Positions 7,580 to 15,402 of a DNA stretch of 38,062 nt are shown here, in pieces. Origin of the DNA: Streptomyces oryzae (GTDB taxonomy: Bacteria; Actinomycetota; Actinomycetes; Streptomycetales; Streptomycetaceae); assembly GCF_017676365.1 (NCBI RefSeq), contig NZ_JADKMA010000055.1, positions 1 through 38,062 of the forward strand. The letters are read 5' to 3'. Each line of letters begins with the position of its first letter. Positions within the stretch are counted from its first letter, which is position 1. Position numbers and translations under genes: made by a program. Below the pieces are notes generated by a model. The model searched no databases, was not told where the DNA came from, and worked only from the letters and a program-made list of their open reading frames with translations.

Positions 7580-8335
7580 TCACAGCCCGAGCAGCCAGCG
7601 CCCGCCGCCGAGGAGGGAGCACAGGGCGACCGTGTGGAAGAGGAACAGCCACGCGGCGGCGGGGAGGTGGGTGAGCCGCGCCAGCTGGTCGGCGTCCGAG
7701 TCCGGCGCGCCCTGGGCCATGCCGCCCGGCCGGAACGCTCCGCGCCGTATCCCCTGCCGCCGTCGCTTGCCCTGGAGCTCGAAGACCGGGCGCACCCCGC
7801 CCAGCAGCAGGAACCACACCACCACATAGGCGAAAGCGGCCTGCACCTCGGGGTCCGTCAGCCAGGAGACGAGCAGGAACGCGCCGCCGGTCAGGACGAC
7901 GGTCAGCACCCCGTAGGCGTTGCGGATCATCACCAGCATCGCCACCAGCAGCGCCGTGGCCCCCCACAGCAGTGCGGTGATGTGGTTGGCGGCCAGCAGC
8001 CAGGCGCCGCCCAGGCCCAGCAGCGGGGGAGCGGTGTAGCCCGCGGCGGCGGTCAGCACCATGCCTATCCCGTGCGGCTTGCCGCGCGAGACCGTCAGGC
8101 CCGAGGTGTCCGAGTGCAGCCGGATGCCGTCCAGCCGGCGTCCGGTGAGCAGGGCTATGAGTCCGTGCCCGCCCTCGTGCGCGATGGTGACCGCGTTGCG
8201 CGAGATGCGCCACACCCCGTGCGGTGCCACGGCGAGCAGCGCGACGAGGCCGGTGACGAGCACCAGCCACTGCTCGGGGTCGGGCTGACTGCCGACGACC
8301 CGGTCCCAGACGTCCGTGATGCTCGCGTTGTCCAT
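7580..8335 (-). CDS. M50-family membrane metallopeptidase
   Basis: This 251-aa integral membrane protein has about six hydrophobic segments. The zinc motif is seen as HEGGH within [19 protein letters not shown] (about 65-85), and a following [12 protein letters not shown] stretch fits the M50B organisation. The family cleaves substrates within or near the membrane; the substrate here is unknown. A cytoplasmic basic loop ([13 protein letters not shown]) precedes the last helices. ATG 8335 is preferred, with a purine-rich AGAGGAGAG about a dozen nt upstream; ATG 8392 would add 19 polar residues. It is divergent from the SRAP gene and only 82 bp upstream of aroA, which may have its own promoter. 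Confidence 0.85.
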   Translation of the reverse strand: MDNASITDVWDRVVGSQPDPEQWLVLVTGLVALLAVAPHGVWRISRNAVTIAHEGGHGLIALLTGRRLDGIRLHSDTSGLTVSRGKPHGIGMVLTAAAGYTAPPLLGLGGAWLLAANHITALLWGATALLVAMLVMIRNAYGVLTVVLTGGAFLLVSWLTDPEVQAAFAYVVVWFLLLGGVRPVFELQGKRRRQGIRRGAFRPGGMAQGAPDSDADQLARLTHLPAAAWLFLFHTVALCSLLGGGRWLLGL

Positions 8336-8420
8336 GTTCGGGTGGCTCTCCTCTTGTGCTCCGGGGGCCGTCTCCCCGCTGTGTCCTCTCAACGCACGGC
8401 GACAGCCCGGCGTGCCGTGG

Positions 8421-8426
8421 CAGTCT
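8421..8426 (+). promoter_or_regulatory. Possible -10 of SRAP gene, leaderless
   Basis: CAGTCT ends 7 nt before the ATG at 8434 and no ribosome binding site is seen. It matches the extended pattern shared by several genes in this window, but the hexamer is only a partial match to TAnnnT. Confidence 0.3.
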
Positions 8427-8433
8427 TGCAGGC

Positions 8434-9279
8434 ATGTGCGGACGGTATGCAGCGAGCCGGGGGGCCGAGGATCTGGTCCGGCTGTTCGAGGTGGAGAAGT
8501 GGGAGCCCGAGGAGGCGCTGGCCCCTGACTGGAACGTCGCGCCGACCAAGCAGGTCTACGCGGTGCTCGACCGCCCCCTCAAGGGCAGCGACGACCCACG
8601 GCCCGTACGGCAGCTGCGGACGCTCAAGTGGGGTCTGGTGCCCGGGTGGGCCAAGTCGCCCGACATGGGCGTCAAGATGATCAACGCGCGGGCCGAGACG
8701 GTGCACGAGAAGCCCGCCTACCGCCGTCCCTTCGTGGCGCGCCGCTGTCTGCTGCCCGCCGACGGCTACTTCGAGTGGGTCACCGCACAGGGGGAGCTGA
8801 AACTGGAACAGGAGGGTAAGCGGAAGCGGCCCCGTAAGCAGCCCTACTTCATCGCACCGACAGGGCCCGGCGGCTCCGCCGGGGAGCAGCCCGTGATGGC
8901 GATGGCCGGACTGTACGAGTTCTGGCGGGACAAGACGCTGCCCGAGGACCACCCCCGGGCATGGTGGGCCACCTGCACAGTGCTCACTACGGCCGCGGAG
9001 ACCACCCCGCTGGCCAACGCGGACCAGCTCGCCGAGGGCGGCCCCCGCTCGCTGGCCGACATCCACCCCCGGATGCCGCTGATGCTCACCCCGGACCGCT
9101 GGGACGCCTGGCTCGATCCCTCGCGGACGGACGCGGAGCAGCTGCGCGAGCTGCTGGAGCCGCCACCGCCGGGGACGATGCGGGCGCACCCCGTCTCCAC
9201 TGACGTCAGCAATGTGCGCAACAACGGGCCCCAGCTGCTGAAGGAGCTGCCCGCTCCGGAGGAAGAGACGCTCTTCTGA
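8434..9279 (+). CDS. SOS response-associated peptidase (SRAP, YedK/HMCES type)
   Basis: This 281-aa protein binds abasic sites in single-stranded DNA and protects them by a covalent thiazolidine link through Cys2. The invariant start MCGRYA is present, so Cys2 is exposed after Met removal; this fixes the start at 8434. Other conserved residues are seen in WNVAPT, INARAET (Asn/Glu), GYFEW and the catalytic His in IHPRMPLML. The C-terminal part beginning at HPVSTDVSNVRNNGP is typical. An insert of basic residues (KRKRPRK, about 128-136) lies after the GYFEW motif. It is divergent from the M50 gene and shows no LexA box that I can recognise. Confidence 0.93.
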   Translation: MCGRYAASRGAEDLVRLFEVEKWEPEEALAPDWNVAPTKQVYAVLDRPLKGSDDPRPVRQLRTLKWGLVPGWAKSPDMGVKMINARAETVHEKPAYRRPFVARRCLLPADGYFEWVTAQGELKLEQEGKRKRPRKQPYFIAPTGPGGSAGEQPVMAMAGLYEFWRDKTLPEDHPRAWWATCTVLTTAAETTPLANADQLAEGGPRSLADIHPRMPLMLTPDRWDAWLDPSRTDAEQLRELLEPPPPGTMRAHPVSTDVSNVRNNGPQLLKELPAPEEETLF

Positions 9280-9300
9280 GGAGCGCTGGTCACGGCGTGG

Positions 9301-9345
9301 CCCGCGTTGCCGAGCAGCCCTGACCCGCGTTGCCGAGCAGCCCTG
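9301..9345. repeat. Tandem duplication, 23-bp period
   Basis: A 22-bp unit (9301-9322) is repeated exactly at 9324-9345 with a 1-bp spacer. It lies in the short gap before the alpha/beta hydrolase start at 9359, so it doubles the -35 region of that gene's likely promoter. Confidence 0.9.
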
Positions 9346-9358
9346 GCACCATGCGCGT

Positions 9359-10030
9359 ATGAACGCTCACAAGGAGAAAGCAGCGGAGCGGGCCGAGACA
9401 GTCGCGACGCCGGCGGGGGACGCCCGGATCACCTGGCACCGCGTGAAGCACCCGGCGAAGAAGGCGCACACCGTGCTGGCCCTCGGCCACGGCGCGGGCG
9501 GCGGGATCGAGGCCCGGGACCTGCGGGCGCTGGCCGCTGCGCTGCCCGGCGAGGGCGTGACCGTGGCGCTGGTGGAGCAGCCCTGGCGGGTGGCGGGCAA
9601 GAAGGTGGCCCCGGCATCGCGGACCCTGGACGCCGCCTGGAGCGCCCTGTGGCCCGCGCTCACGGGCCCCGGGCTGCCGGTCGTCGCGGGAGGGCGCAGC
9701 GCGGGCGCCCGGGTCGCCTGCCGTACCGCTGCGGAGCTGGGCGCCCAGGCGGTGCTGGCCCTGTCGTTCCCGCTGCACCCGCCGGGCAAGCCCGAGAAGT
9801 CCCGCGCCGACGAGCTGACCGGGGTGGAGGTGCCGGTGCTGGTGGTGCAGGGCGGCCGTGACCCGTTCGGGCGGCCGGCGGAGTTCCCGGCCGGTACGGA
9901 GCTGGTGGAGGTGCCCTACGCCGACCACGGTTTCGCGCTGCCGAAATCGGCGGAGCTGACCGAGGAGGAGGCGATGGGGGTGGTCACCGGCGCCGTCGCC
10001 CGGTGGCTCGCCGGCACTCCGGGCCGGTGA
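9359..10030 (+). CDS. Alpha/beta-hydrolase, dienelactone hydrolase/TEX30-like
   Basis: This 223-aa protein has the alpha/beta-hydrolase order. LALGHGAGGG (about 42-51) forms the oxyanion region, the nucleophile elbow is GGRSAGAR (Ser near 120), the acid residue is in VVQGGRDPFG (about 163) and the His is in YADHGFALP. There is no signal peptide, so it is cytoplasmic. It belongs to the conserved hydrolase family often annotated as dienelactone hydrolase-like or KAT8 regulatory NSL complex/TEX30-like; the substrate is unknown. ATG 9359 has no clear ribosome binding site, and CACCAT ends 6 nt upstream, so it may be leaderless. It is upstream of sigR but separated by the sigma-R promoter. Confidence 0.82.
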   Translation: MNAHKEKAAERAETVATPAGDARITWHRVKHPAKKAHTVLALGHGAGGGIEARDLRALAAALPGEGVTVALVEQPWRVAGKKVAPASRTLDAAWSALWPALTGPGLPVVAGGRSAGARVACRTAAELGAQAVLALSFPLHPPGKPEKSRADELTGVEVPVLVVQGGRDPFGRPAEFPAGTELVEVPYADHGFALPKSAELTEEEAMGVVTGAVARWLAGTPGR

Positions 10031-10062
10031 AGGCGGCCGCCCCGGAAATGACCGGCCGGGCC

Positions 10063-10089
10063 GGGAATGACCGGCGGGCTCGCGTGGTT
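10063..10089 (+). promoter_or_regulatory. Sigma-R-dependent promoter (sigRp2 type)
   Basis: GGGAAT (10063-10068) and GTT (10087-10089) are separated by exactly 18 bp, matching the known sigma-R consensus GGGAAT-N18-GTT. The transcript would start near 10096, about 100 nt before the upstream ATG of the long sigR form. This is the expected positive autoregulatory loop of sigR. Confidence 0.85.
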
Positions 10090-10195
10090 GCACCGGATAT
10101 CCGGCCGCGGACGTGACCTTCTGTCGTGACCGTGACCGGAGCCGAACGTGAGATGCAGCCATAGCTCTCCATGCGAAGGAAAGGGAGCCGCCCAG

Positions 10196-10360
10196 ATGGG
10201 TTCTGTCGCTTGCCCCCAGCGTCCGCGGGCCGCTGACCTGGACTGGGCCACGATGGCGCTGTCCTCAGGCGCGAAGATTCAAGCGGCGGGCAGTGGCGAT
10301 CGTCGTCTATTCTCCGATTCGAGCGGGTCCTCGTTCGGGCTCGCCGCGACGTTGGAGGAG
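10196..10360 (+). other. In-frame 55-codon N-terminal extension of SigR (long isoform)
   Basis: An ATG at 10196, with AAGGGAG 8 nt upstream, opens a frame of exactly 55 codons that runs without a stop into the sigR GTG at 10361. In S. coelicolor the stress-induced, unstable isoform sigma-R-prime carries a 55-residue extension; the identical length here supports the same product. It would be made only from transcripts of the upstream sigma-R promoter. The peptide is Ala/Ser/Gly-rich with one Cys and no known domain. Confidence 0.75.
10308..10313 (+). promoter_or_regulatory. Possible vegetative sigR promoter (-10)
   Basis: TATTCT at 10308-10313 would start transcription near 10320, between the long and short translation starts, so this RNA could encode only the short SigR. 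The -35 region is poor. The position fits the constitutive sigRp1 known in S. coelicolor. Confidence 0.4.
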
Positions 10361-11032
10361 GTGGGTCCGGTCACCGGGACCGAAGGCGGCTCAAGCGCAC
10401 CGCAGGAGACACAGGCGTCGGAGACCGAGGAGCAGCGCAGTGCGCGCTTCGAGCGGGACGCGCTCGCTTTCCTCGACCAGATGTATTCCGCCGCGCTGCG
10501 CATGACGCGGAACCCGGCCGACGCCGAGGACCTGGTGCAGGAGACCTACGCGAAGGCGTACGCGTCCTTCCACCAGTTCCGGGAGGGCACCAACCTCAAG
10601 GCGTGGCTGTACCGCATCCTGACCAACACCTTCATCAACTCCTACCGCAAGAAGCAGCGTGAGCCCCAGCGCAGCGCTGCGGAGGAGATCGAGGACTGGC
10701 AGCTGGCGCGCGCCGAGTCGCACATGTCGACCGGGCTGCGCTCGGCCGAGGCGCAGGCGCTCGACCACCTGCCGGACTCGGACGTGAAGGAAGCGCTCCA
10801 GGCCATCCCCGAGGAGTTCCGCATCGCCGTCTATCTCGCCGATGTCGAGGGCTTTGCGTACAAGGAGATCGCCGACATCATGGGGACACCTATCGGTACG
10901 GTGATGTCCCGTCTGCACCGTGGACGGCGCCAGCTTCGGGAGATGCTGGAGGGCTACGCGCAAGAGCGCGGCCTGGTCCCGGCCGGTGCCCCGGCGGACG
11001 GGTCGCAAGACCGGAAAGGCTCGGGCTCATGA
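10361..11032 (+). CDS. sigR: ECF sigma factor SigR, thiol-oxidative stress response
   Basis: This 223-aa ECF sigma factor directs thioredoxin, mycothiol and proteolysis genes after disulfide stress. Region 2 ([20 protein letters not shown] through [20 protein letters not shown]) and region 4 ([20 protein letters not shown], then [20 protein letters not shown]) are clear. Identity to S. coelicolor SigR is high across both. The short form starts at GTG 10361 with GGAGG just upstream; the longer form starts at ATG 10196. Transcription is driven by a sigma-R promoter at 10063. The stop codon overlaps the rsrA start by 4 nt (ATGA), coupling synthesis of the sigma factor to its inhibitor. Confidence 0.96.
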   Translation: MGPVTGTEGGSSAPQETQASETEEQRSARFERDALAFLDQMYSAALRMTRNPADAEDLVQETYAKAYASFHQFREGTNLKAWLYRILTNTFINSYRKKQREPQRSAAEEIEDWQLARAESHMSTGLRSAEAQALDHLPDSDVKEALQAIPEEFRIAVYLADVEGFAYKEIADIMGTPIGTVMSRLHRGRRQLREMLEGYAQERGLVPAGAPADGSQDRKGSGS

Positions 11033-11451
11033 GTTGCGGAGAGCCGCACGAGACGGACTGCTCTGAGGTCCTGGACCATCTCTACGAGTACCTCGACCGG
11101 GAGATGCCCGACAGCGACTGCGCCAAGTTCAAGGAGCACTTCGACGAGTGCTCGCCCTGCTTCGAGAAGTACGGGCTGGAGCGCGAGGTGAAGAAGCTCG
11201 TCAAGCGCTGCTGCGGCCATGACGACGTGCCCTCGGACCTGCGGGCCAAGGTCATGGGCCGGATCGAGGTGATCCGGCAGGGCGAGACCGATGCCGACGA
11301 GGGCGGCACCGCCGCCGATTCGGGCCAGGACGAGCGTGACGTTCGTCCCGCCGCGGGGTCCGGGACCTCCGGGGCTTCCGGGAGCGTGGCCGGTTCCGAA
11401 ATGGAGACGGTGGACGCGCTCGGCCCCGAGGACGACAAGAACCCCGCCTGA
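11029..11451 (+). CDS. rsrA: Redox-sensing zinc anti-sigma factor RsrA
   Basis: This 140-aa ZAS-family anti-sigma factor binds SigR when reduced; oxidation forms a disulfide, ejects zinc and frees SigR. The zinc ligands are visible: C11, H37, C41 and C44 (HxxxCxxC motif in HFDECSPC), with further cysteines C3, C31, C61 and C62 at the positions known in S. coelicolor. The first 90 residues are closely conserved. The protein is about 35 residues longer than the 105-aa S. coelicolor RsrA because of an acidic Gly/Ser/Ala-rich tail (about 88-140). It overlaps sigR by 4 nt. Confidence 0.96.
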   Translation: MSCGEPHETDCSEVLDHLYEYLDREMPDSDCAKFKEHFDECSPCFEKYGLEREVKKLVKRCCGHDDVPSDLRAKVMGRIEVIRQGETDADEGGTAADSGQDERDVRPAAGSGTSGASGSVAGSEMETVDALGPEDDKNPA

Positions 11452-11505
11452 ACCGGGAGTTCGCAGCCGCGCACGCGCGCGCCAGTGGTTCCGTCTTTTC
11501 TCCCT

Positions 11506-11553
11506 CCTTCGGGTGAGCTCGCGCCGTCTCGTACGGGGGAACGCACCCGAAGG
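11506..11553. repeat. 10-bp inverted repeat with 28-nt loop before HD-GYP gene
   Basis: CCTTCGGGTG (11506-11515) and its exact complement CACCCGAAGG (11544-11553) bracket a 28-nt GC-rich loop in the 168-bp gap between rsrA and the HD-GYP gene. It could end the sigR-rsrA transcript or be a structured leader of the next gene. No riboswitch class is recognised. Confidence 0.6.
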
Positions 11554-11619
11554 CCACCGGCCCTTAGCCGCGCCGCTCATATTCTCCCCGCCATGTAAGA
11601 GGTGGGGAGGAGGCTCGCG

Positions 11620-12687
11620 ATGCGGCTCACGATGCGTACAGCGGGGGCAACGGGACCGGCGGGAAGGGCGACGGCAGCGGGGCCGGCGGGACCGGCAGGA
11701 CCGATGGGATCGGCAAGGCCGACGGGACCGGCGGGACCGGTGAGGCCCGCGGCGTCGGCGGGGTCGGCGGCAGTGCCGGGCGACGGGCGGGTGGCCCTCG
11801 CGCTGGCGTGTGCGCTGACCGTTCCCGTCGCGGTCGTCCTGTGGCGCAGTGCCTACGGGCCGCTCGCGGCGCTGCCCGCGCTGGGCCCGCTGTGGCTCGG
11901 CTGGCGGGGACTGCGGCTGTGCCACCCCGAACGCGCGGCGCGGCAGGCCGCTGTGCAGGCGCTGGCCCAGGCCGTGCACATCAAGGACCGGTACACCCGG
12001 GGCCACGGCGAACGGGTCGGCCTCGCCGCCGTCATGATCGCCCGCGAACTGGGCATGGACGAGGAGCGCACCGAGACGCTGCGCTGCGCGGGCGTCCTGC
12101 ACGATGTCGGCAAACTCGGCGTTCCCGCCCGGCTGTTGCGCAAAGCGGGGCCGCTCACCCCCGCCGAGCGCCGCGTCATGGAACAGCACCCCGAACACGG
12201 GGCCGAGATCGTGCGCGGACTCGACTTCCTGGGCGAGGCCCGCGCTGCGGTGCTGCACCACCACGAGCGGATGGACGGCACCGGCTATCCGCGAGGACTG
12301 GCGGGTGAGGAGATCCCCGAGGTCGCCCGGATCGTGGCCGTCGCCGACGCGTTCGACGCGATGACCTCCACCCGCTGCTACCGCCCGGGCCGGCCTGTCG
12401 CCGCGGCGCTGGAGGAGCTGGAGCGGTGCGCGGGAACGCAGTTCGACCCCCGGATGGTCGCGGCCCTCACCCGCGCGCTGCGCAGGCACGGCTGGCCGTT
12501 CGGCGACGCGGAGGCGCGGCAGCAGCCGGCCGCCGGGTCCGCCGCTGTTCAGCGGTCCGCGGCGGACCCGGCCGCACTCGGCGGGGGCGATCCGGCGGCC
12601 AGGACCAGCCCGGCGGCCAGGCCCGGTCTGGCAGCGGGGGACGATCTGGCGGCAGGTGCGCGGTCCGGCGGAGGCGTCGCGGTATGA
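11620..12687 (+). CDS. Membrane-anchored HD-GYP domain protein, predicted c-di-GMP phosphodiesterase
   Basis: This 355-aa protein has a short N-terminal region of collagen-like GPAG repeats (about 8-45) and a hydrophobic segment (about 52-90, one or two helices). A complete HD-GYP domain follows (about 105-285): HD dyad H161/D162 in LHDVGKLG, then HHHERMDGTGYP (213-224) with the canonical GYP at 222-224. HD-GYP enzymes hydrolyse cyclic di-GMP, which in Streptomyces controls the switch to development through BldD. The Ala/Gly-rich C-terminal tail is disordered. ATG 11620 is chosen because GGGGAGGAGG ends 6 nt upstream. Its stop overlaps the next start (ATGA), so the two proteins are made together. 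Confidence 0.88.
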   Translation: MRLTMRTAGATGPAGRATAAGPAGPAGPMGSARPTGPAGPVRPAASAGSAAVPGDGRVALALACALTVPVAVVLWRSAYGPLAALPALGPLWLGWRGLRLCHPERAARQAAVQALAQAVHIKDRYTRGHGERVGLAAVMIARELGMDEERTETLRCAGVLHDVGKLGVPARLLRKAGPLTPAERRVMEQHPEHGAEIVRGLDFLGEARAAVLHHHERMDGTGYPRGLAGEEIPEVARIVAVADAFDAMTSTRCYRPGRPVAAALEELERCAGTQFDPRMVAALTRALRRHGWPFGDAEARQQPAAGSAAVQRSAADPAALGGGDPAARTSPAARPGLAAGDDLAAGARSGGGVAV

Positions 12688-14087
12688 CGCGGAGGACGGC
12701 CGCGCGGCTGGTCGCCGCCGCCTACGGTGCGGCCGCGCTGGTGGCGGGCGGCGCGTTGGGCTGCACGCTGTGGCGCGGGGTGACCGGGCCCGGGGTGGCG
12801 CTGGCGTTCGGACTGGTCATCGCTGTCGGCGAGTTGGCCCGCGTGCGGCTGCCCGAGGCCCGCGCCGGTGTCCGCACCACGGGGCTGGTCTCCGGTGCCG
12901 GGGCGCTCGGGTACGCACTCTGCGGCGAGGTGGGCGGCACACCGGCCGGGCACGGCGTGGCACAGTCCGTCGCGGTCGCCGTGGTCGGCTCCCTGGTCGG
13001 ACTGGCACCGCACATCGCACTCGGCAACGCCCCGCCGCCCCGGGCACCCGCCAGGATGGCGCTCGGCGTGGGGATCGCCGCGCTGTGCTGCCAACCGCTG
13101 TACGCCGTGGGCTGGTTGGGCGCAGCCGTCGAGCCGGGCGCGCTGTTCACCCTGAGCCTGCTGGCGCTGGCGCTGCTCGTCGGCTGCCTCGACGCCCTCC
13201 TCGGCGCCGCCACCGCTGTGCTCGAAGCGGGCGACGGAGGCGAGGGGGGCGAGGGAGGCGAAGGTGGTGAAGGGCGGCAACGCAACGGGGCATCGGAAGC
13301 GGGCTCGGCCGTGGATCACGCGCGTGCGCTGCGGCAGGAGTTGCGTATCCGGCTCGGTACCGTGCCGGCCGTCGCCGCCACCGCTGTGCTCCTCGCGCTG
13401 GCCGTCGCGGTCGCCGGACTGTGGGCGCTGCTGCTGTGCTGTGCCCCGCTGCTCGTCATCCAGTTCGCGCTGCGCCGCCGCGCGTCCGTACGGGCGACCC
13501 ACCGGCGCACCCTCGCCTCCCTCGCGCGGGCCCCCGAGGTTGCCGGTTACACCCCGTACGGGCATGCGCGCCGAGTAGCGGAGCTCAGCCGCGCGGTGGG
13601 GCGCGAGCTGGGCCTGACGGGAGGGGAACTCACCGCGCTGGAGTACGCGGCACTGACCCATGACGTGGGCCAGCTCTCACTGGCCGATCCGGTGCCCGGC
13701 GGGGCCACGACAGCGCTGGCGCCCGGCAGACAGCGCCGAATCGCCCTGCTCGGCGGCGCGGTGCTGCGGCAGGCGGGCGCCCGGTGGCGGGTGGCGTCCG
13801 CTGTGGAGGCCCAGGCCGATCCGTACCGCGAACAGTCGGTGACGGCACGTGTCGTCCGCACGGTCAACGCATACGAGGACGCGGTCAACGCATACGAGGA
13901 CCTCGGTACGGGCAGCCACACGACGGGCCGGACGGCGCGCGAGGAGGCGCGCGAGCGGGCTCTGCACCACCTGCGCACAGCCACCGGGCGTGACCACGAA
14001 CCACGCGTGGTGGAGGCCCTGTCACGCGTGGTGGCACGGGCGGCGGAGGGTCCCGGCAGGGGCCGCGGACGTCTGACGCACGGGTAA
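12684..14087 (+). CDS. Multi-pass membrane protein with degenerate HD-GYP domain
   Basis: This 467-aa protein has about ten hydrophobic segments in two blocks (about 8-175 and 230-265), divided by a Gly/Glu-rich linker of GGEGGEGG repeats. A C-terminal HD domain follows. The HD dyad is kept (H326/D327 in ALTHDVGQLSL), but the second motif and the GYP loop are missing; the equivalent stretch reads AVEAQADPYREQ. It is therefore unlikely to be an active phosphodiesterase of the usual type and may sense or bind the nucleotide or partner the upstream enzyme. The region near the usual VADAFDAM motif carries a 7-codon duplication (VNAYEDA/VNAYEDL). It is translationally coupled to the canonical HD-GYP gene. 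Confidence 0.82.
   Translation: MTRRTAARLVAAAYGAAALVAGGALGCTLWRGVTGPGVALAFGLVIAVGELARVRLPEARAGVRTTGLVSGAGALGYALCGEVGGTPAGHGVAQSVAVAVVGSLVGLAPHIALGNAPPPRAPARMALGVGIAALCCQPLYAVGWLGAAVEPGALFTLSLLALALLVGCLDALLGAATAVLEAGDGGEGGEGGEGGEGRQRNGASEAGSAVDHARALRQELRIRLGTVPAVAATAVLLALAVAVAGLWALLLCCAPLLVIQFALRRRASVRATHRRTLASLARAPEVAGYTPYGHARRVAELSRAVGRELGLTGGELTALEYAALTHDVGQLSLADPVPGGATTALAPGRQRRIALLGGAVLRQAGARWRVASAVEAQADPYREQSVTARVVRTVNAYEDAVNAYEDLGTGSHTTGRTAREEARERALHHLRTATGRDHEPRVVEALSRVVARAAEGPGRGRGRLTHG
13861..13901. repeat. 21-bp in-frame tandem duplication
   Basis: CGGTCAACGCATACGAGGAC at 13861-13880 is repeated exactly at 13882-13901 (period 21 bp), duplicating seven codons inside the degenerate HD-GYP domain. 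The sequence identity suggests a recent slippage event. Confidence 0.9.
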
Positions 14088-14272
14088 TGAGCGAGCACCC
14101 GAGCGGGCATGGTTGGATGCGAAGGGGGAACCGCGACAGGCGTGGGGGCATCTCCCGGCCGAAGCTGGGAGAGGGCGTGCGGCGTCCGGCGCAAAGACCC
14201 CATCGGCTGACGAAGGGCCGGGCGGAAGCCGGCCTCAAGGACAGGTGGAACGGCGGGATCGGCGGGAGCAGA

Positions 14273-15274
14273 GTGAGGATCTTCGGCAAGGTGCGGCACC
14301 GTCCCTCCGCCTCGTGGCGGCAGGCGACGGACCGTGCGTTCACGCTTATCGGCGACGGGCGCTACGAGGACGCGGGCGCTCTGCTCACCCGTGCCGCCGA
14401 CCTCGAGCCGTGGCTTTCGGAGTCCTGGTTCAACCTCGCGCTGCTGCACAAGTTCCGGCACGACTGGGAGCAGGCCCGCACCGCCGGGCTGCGGGCCGTG
14501 GCACTGCTGGACCGCGAGGCCGGGGCGCCCGACTGGTGGAACGTCGGCATCGCGGCCACCGCGCTCCAGGACTGGCCACTGGCGCGCCGTGCCTGGCAGG
14601 CGTACGGACTGCATGTGCCCGGCGCTTCGCACGGCGCCGCCGCGGCCGAGGAGCCCAGCGGTATGCAGCTGGGCAGCGCGGCTGTGCGGCTCTCCCCCGA
14701 GGGCGAGGCGGAGGTCGTGTGGGGCCGCCGTATCGACCCGGCCCGGATGGAGATCCAGAGCATCCCGCTGCCCTCCTCGGGGCGCCGCTGGGGCGAGGTC
14801 GTGCTGCACGACGGTGTGCCGCACGGCGAACGCACCACGGCGGCCGGGCCCTCCTACCCGGTCTTCGACGAGATCGAGCTGTGGGCCCCTTCGCCCGTAC
14901 CCACCTGGGTGGTGCTGCTGGAGGCCGCCACGGAGAGCGACCGTGACGCGCTGGAGCGGCTGGCGGCCGACGCCGGTTTCGCCGCAGAGGACTGGTCCTC
15001 CTCGGTGCGGCTGCTGTGCCGGGCCTGTTCGGAGAGCGCCATGCCCGCCGACGAGGGCGACGGCACCGTGCATCTGGACCCGCACGACCACAGCTCGCCC
15101 GGCCACCCCGGGCCGTTGGGCCATATGACGCAGGGCGGCCCCGGTGAGCTGTGGGTGCCCGAGCGGGAGTGCGGGCTCGCGGCGCCGGCCGCGCTGGTGC
15201 GCGGGCTGCTGGACGGCTGGGTCGCCGACAGCCCTGACACCCGTGAGTGGCGGGATCTGGAGGAGGTCTGCTGA
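14273..15274 (+). CDS. Tetratricopeptide-repeat protein of unknown function
   Basis: This 333-aa protein begins with TPR-like helices (about 10-120; RYEDAGALLTRAADLEPWLSESWFNLALLHKF is one repeat) and continues into a conserved, uncharacterised C-terminal domain with Trp-rich patches. There is no signal peptide or membrane segment. TPRs mediate protein contacts; the partner is unknown. GTG 14273 is preferred, with GGGAG 4 nt upstream and a family-like N-terminus. An alternative ATG at 14087 overlaps the preceding stop codon (TAATG) and would add 62 Arg/Gly-rich residues that do not look conserved, though that overlap could mean translational coupling to the HD-GYP pair. Confidence 0.72.
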   Translation: MRIFGKVRHRPSASWRQATDRAFTLIGDGRYEDAGALLTRAADLEPWLSESWFNLALLHKFRHDWEQARTAGLRAVALLDREAGAPDWWNVGIAATALQDWPLARRAWQAYGLHVPGASHGAAAAEEPSGMQLGSAAVRLSPEGEAEVVWGRRIDPARMEIQSIPLPSSGRRWGEVVLHDGVPHGERTTAAGPSYPVFDEIELWAPSPVPTWVVLLEAATESDRDALERLAADAGFAAEDWSSSVRLLCRACSESAMPADEGDGTVHLDPHDHSSPGHPGPLGHMTQGGPGELWVPERECGLAAPAALVRGLLDGWVADSPDTREWRDLEEVC

Positions 15275-15402
15275 GCCGCCGGCGGCGGCCCCGTACCCTG
15301 TAGGGCGAGTCCTTACGGTACGCAGCCGTACGGTGCTCAGCCGGTCCACCGGCGAATCTCAGCTCTCACGGTCTTATGGGTCGCAGGAAGGCGTACGACG
15401 GC

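Noticed and set aside
11500..11600. A c-di-GMP (GEMM) or c-di-AMP (ydaO) riboswitch before the HD-GYP gene
   Set aside because: The conserved cores of those classes are not found; only a simple hairpin and a GGGGGAAC stretch are seen.
14087..14272. An N-terminal 62-residue extension of the TPR protein
   Set aside because: It overlaps the previous stop as TAATG, but the residues are Arg/Gly-rich and unlike the domain; GTG 14273 has a ribosome binding site and a better N-terminus. Kept as an alternative only.
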